Part shown: in pieces, positions 5,169 through 5,397 of the stretch | How the letters are laid out: every line of letters begins with the position of its first letter | Position numbering within the stretch: position 1 is the stretch's first letter | Assembly: GCA_030591795.1 (NCBI GenBank) | Contig: JAUVAJ010000145.1 | Location: 1 to 5,397, forward strand | Source of the DNA: Desulfuromonadales bacterium | GTDB taxonomy: Bacteria > Desulfobacterota > Desulfuromonadia > Desulfuromonadales > UBA2294 | Direction of reading: 5' to 3' | DNA: 5,397 nt | Notes under the pieces: generated by a model | The model's database searches: none | The model's input: only the letters and a program-made list of their open reading frames with translations | Told to the model about the DNA's origin: nothing | Position numbers and translations under genes: made by a program

Positions 5169-5397
5169 TCAGAGCGACAGAATGAGAGCAATTTCGTCAC
5201 ATTCCGGGAACTTTGGACATTTAATGCAGTCCCCCCATATTTTCTGAGGCAGTTCTGACTTTTCGATAACGTCAAAACCAAGTTTTTCAAAAAATGTCTG
5301 CTGGTAAGTTAATGCAAAAACTCTGCCAATACCTAACTGACGCGCTTCAGAGATACAGGCCTCAACCAGGCGCAGGCCGATACCGTGACCGCCATAG
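5169..5397 (-). CDS. GNAT acetyltransferase, N-acetylglutamate synthase type (5' end missing)
   Basis: The last 75 codons of a GNAT-fold acetyltransferase enter from the right edge and end at TGA (5169-5171). At the left of the fragment GGHGIG is the acetyl-CoA pyrophosphate-binding turn (motif A, Q/R-x-x-G-x-G/A), followed by the helix LRLVEACISEARQLG, the strand RVFALTY and FFEKLGF, the usual GNAT motif B. The tail DCIKCPKFPECDE, with three cysteines (CxxC then five residues and Cys), is a pattern I associate with the short ArgA-like N-acetylglutamate synthases of delta-proteobacteria, which make the first intermediate of arginine synthesis. The GNAT family is certain; the substrate is an inference from this tail. 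No clear terminator follows in the 128 bases before the M23 gene, so some readthrough into that gene is possible. Confidence 0.85.
   Translation of the reverse strand, partial: YGGHGIGLRLVEACISEARQLGIGRVFALTYQQTFFEKLGFDVIEKSELPQKIWGDCIKCPKFPECDEIALILSL

Overview
The window reads as chromosomal DNA of a delta-proteobacterial type Gram-negative bacterium, most like Desulfuromonadales/Geobacterales. This is inferred from the SecA and ArgA-type acetyltransferase sequences, the sigma-54 style promoter and the moderate GC content; no database search was possible. All five genes lie on the minus strand and are read from right to left. There are no RNA genes, insertion sequences, CRISPR arrays or signs of phage.

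Right to left: (1) the 3' end of a GNAT acetyltransferase of the N-acetylglutamate synthase (ArgA) type, cut by the right edge; (2) a membrane-anchored, coiled-coil M23 (LytM) murein endopeptidase with a complete zinc site, starting at TTG behind a perfect Shine-Dalgarno and ending at a strong terminator (4120-4145); (3) a 316-base gap (3852-4167) with a tandem 21-bp direct repeat, a GC-rich palindrome and a probable sigma-70 promoter; (4) an exported protein joining a von Willebrand A domain with an intact MIDAS to an OmpA-type peptidoglycan-binding domain, followed by a very strong terminator (2731-2769); (5) a 397-base gap (2408-2804) with two dyads and a well-formed sigma-54 (-24/-12) promoter; (6) a 162-residue exported protein of unknown function, followed by a 17-bp perfect-stem terminator; (7) secA with its own promoter and leader. 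secA runs off the left edge after 547 codons.

The theme is the cell envelope: SecA drives export, and three of the other products carry signal or anchor sequences and would act in the periplasm, two of them on or at peptidoglycan. Each gene appears to have its own promoter, and three terminators separate the four left-hand genes, so this is a run of single-gene units rather than an operon.

Nothing here is clearly a new multi-gene system. The observations most worth following are regulatory: the sigma-54 promoter with phased upstream dyads, a TGACA-N5-TGTCA dyad found on both sides of the unknown exported gene, and the two-turn-spaced tandem repeat upstream of the VWA-OmpA gene.
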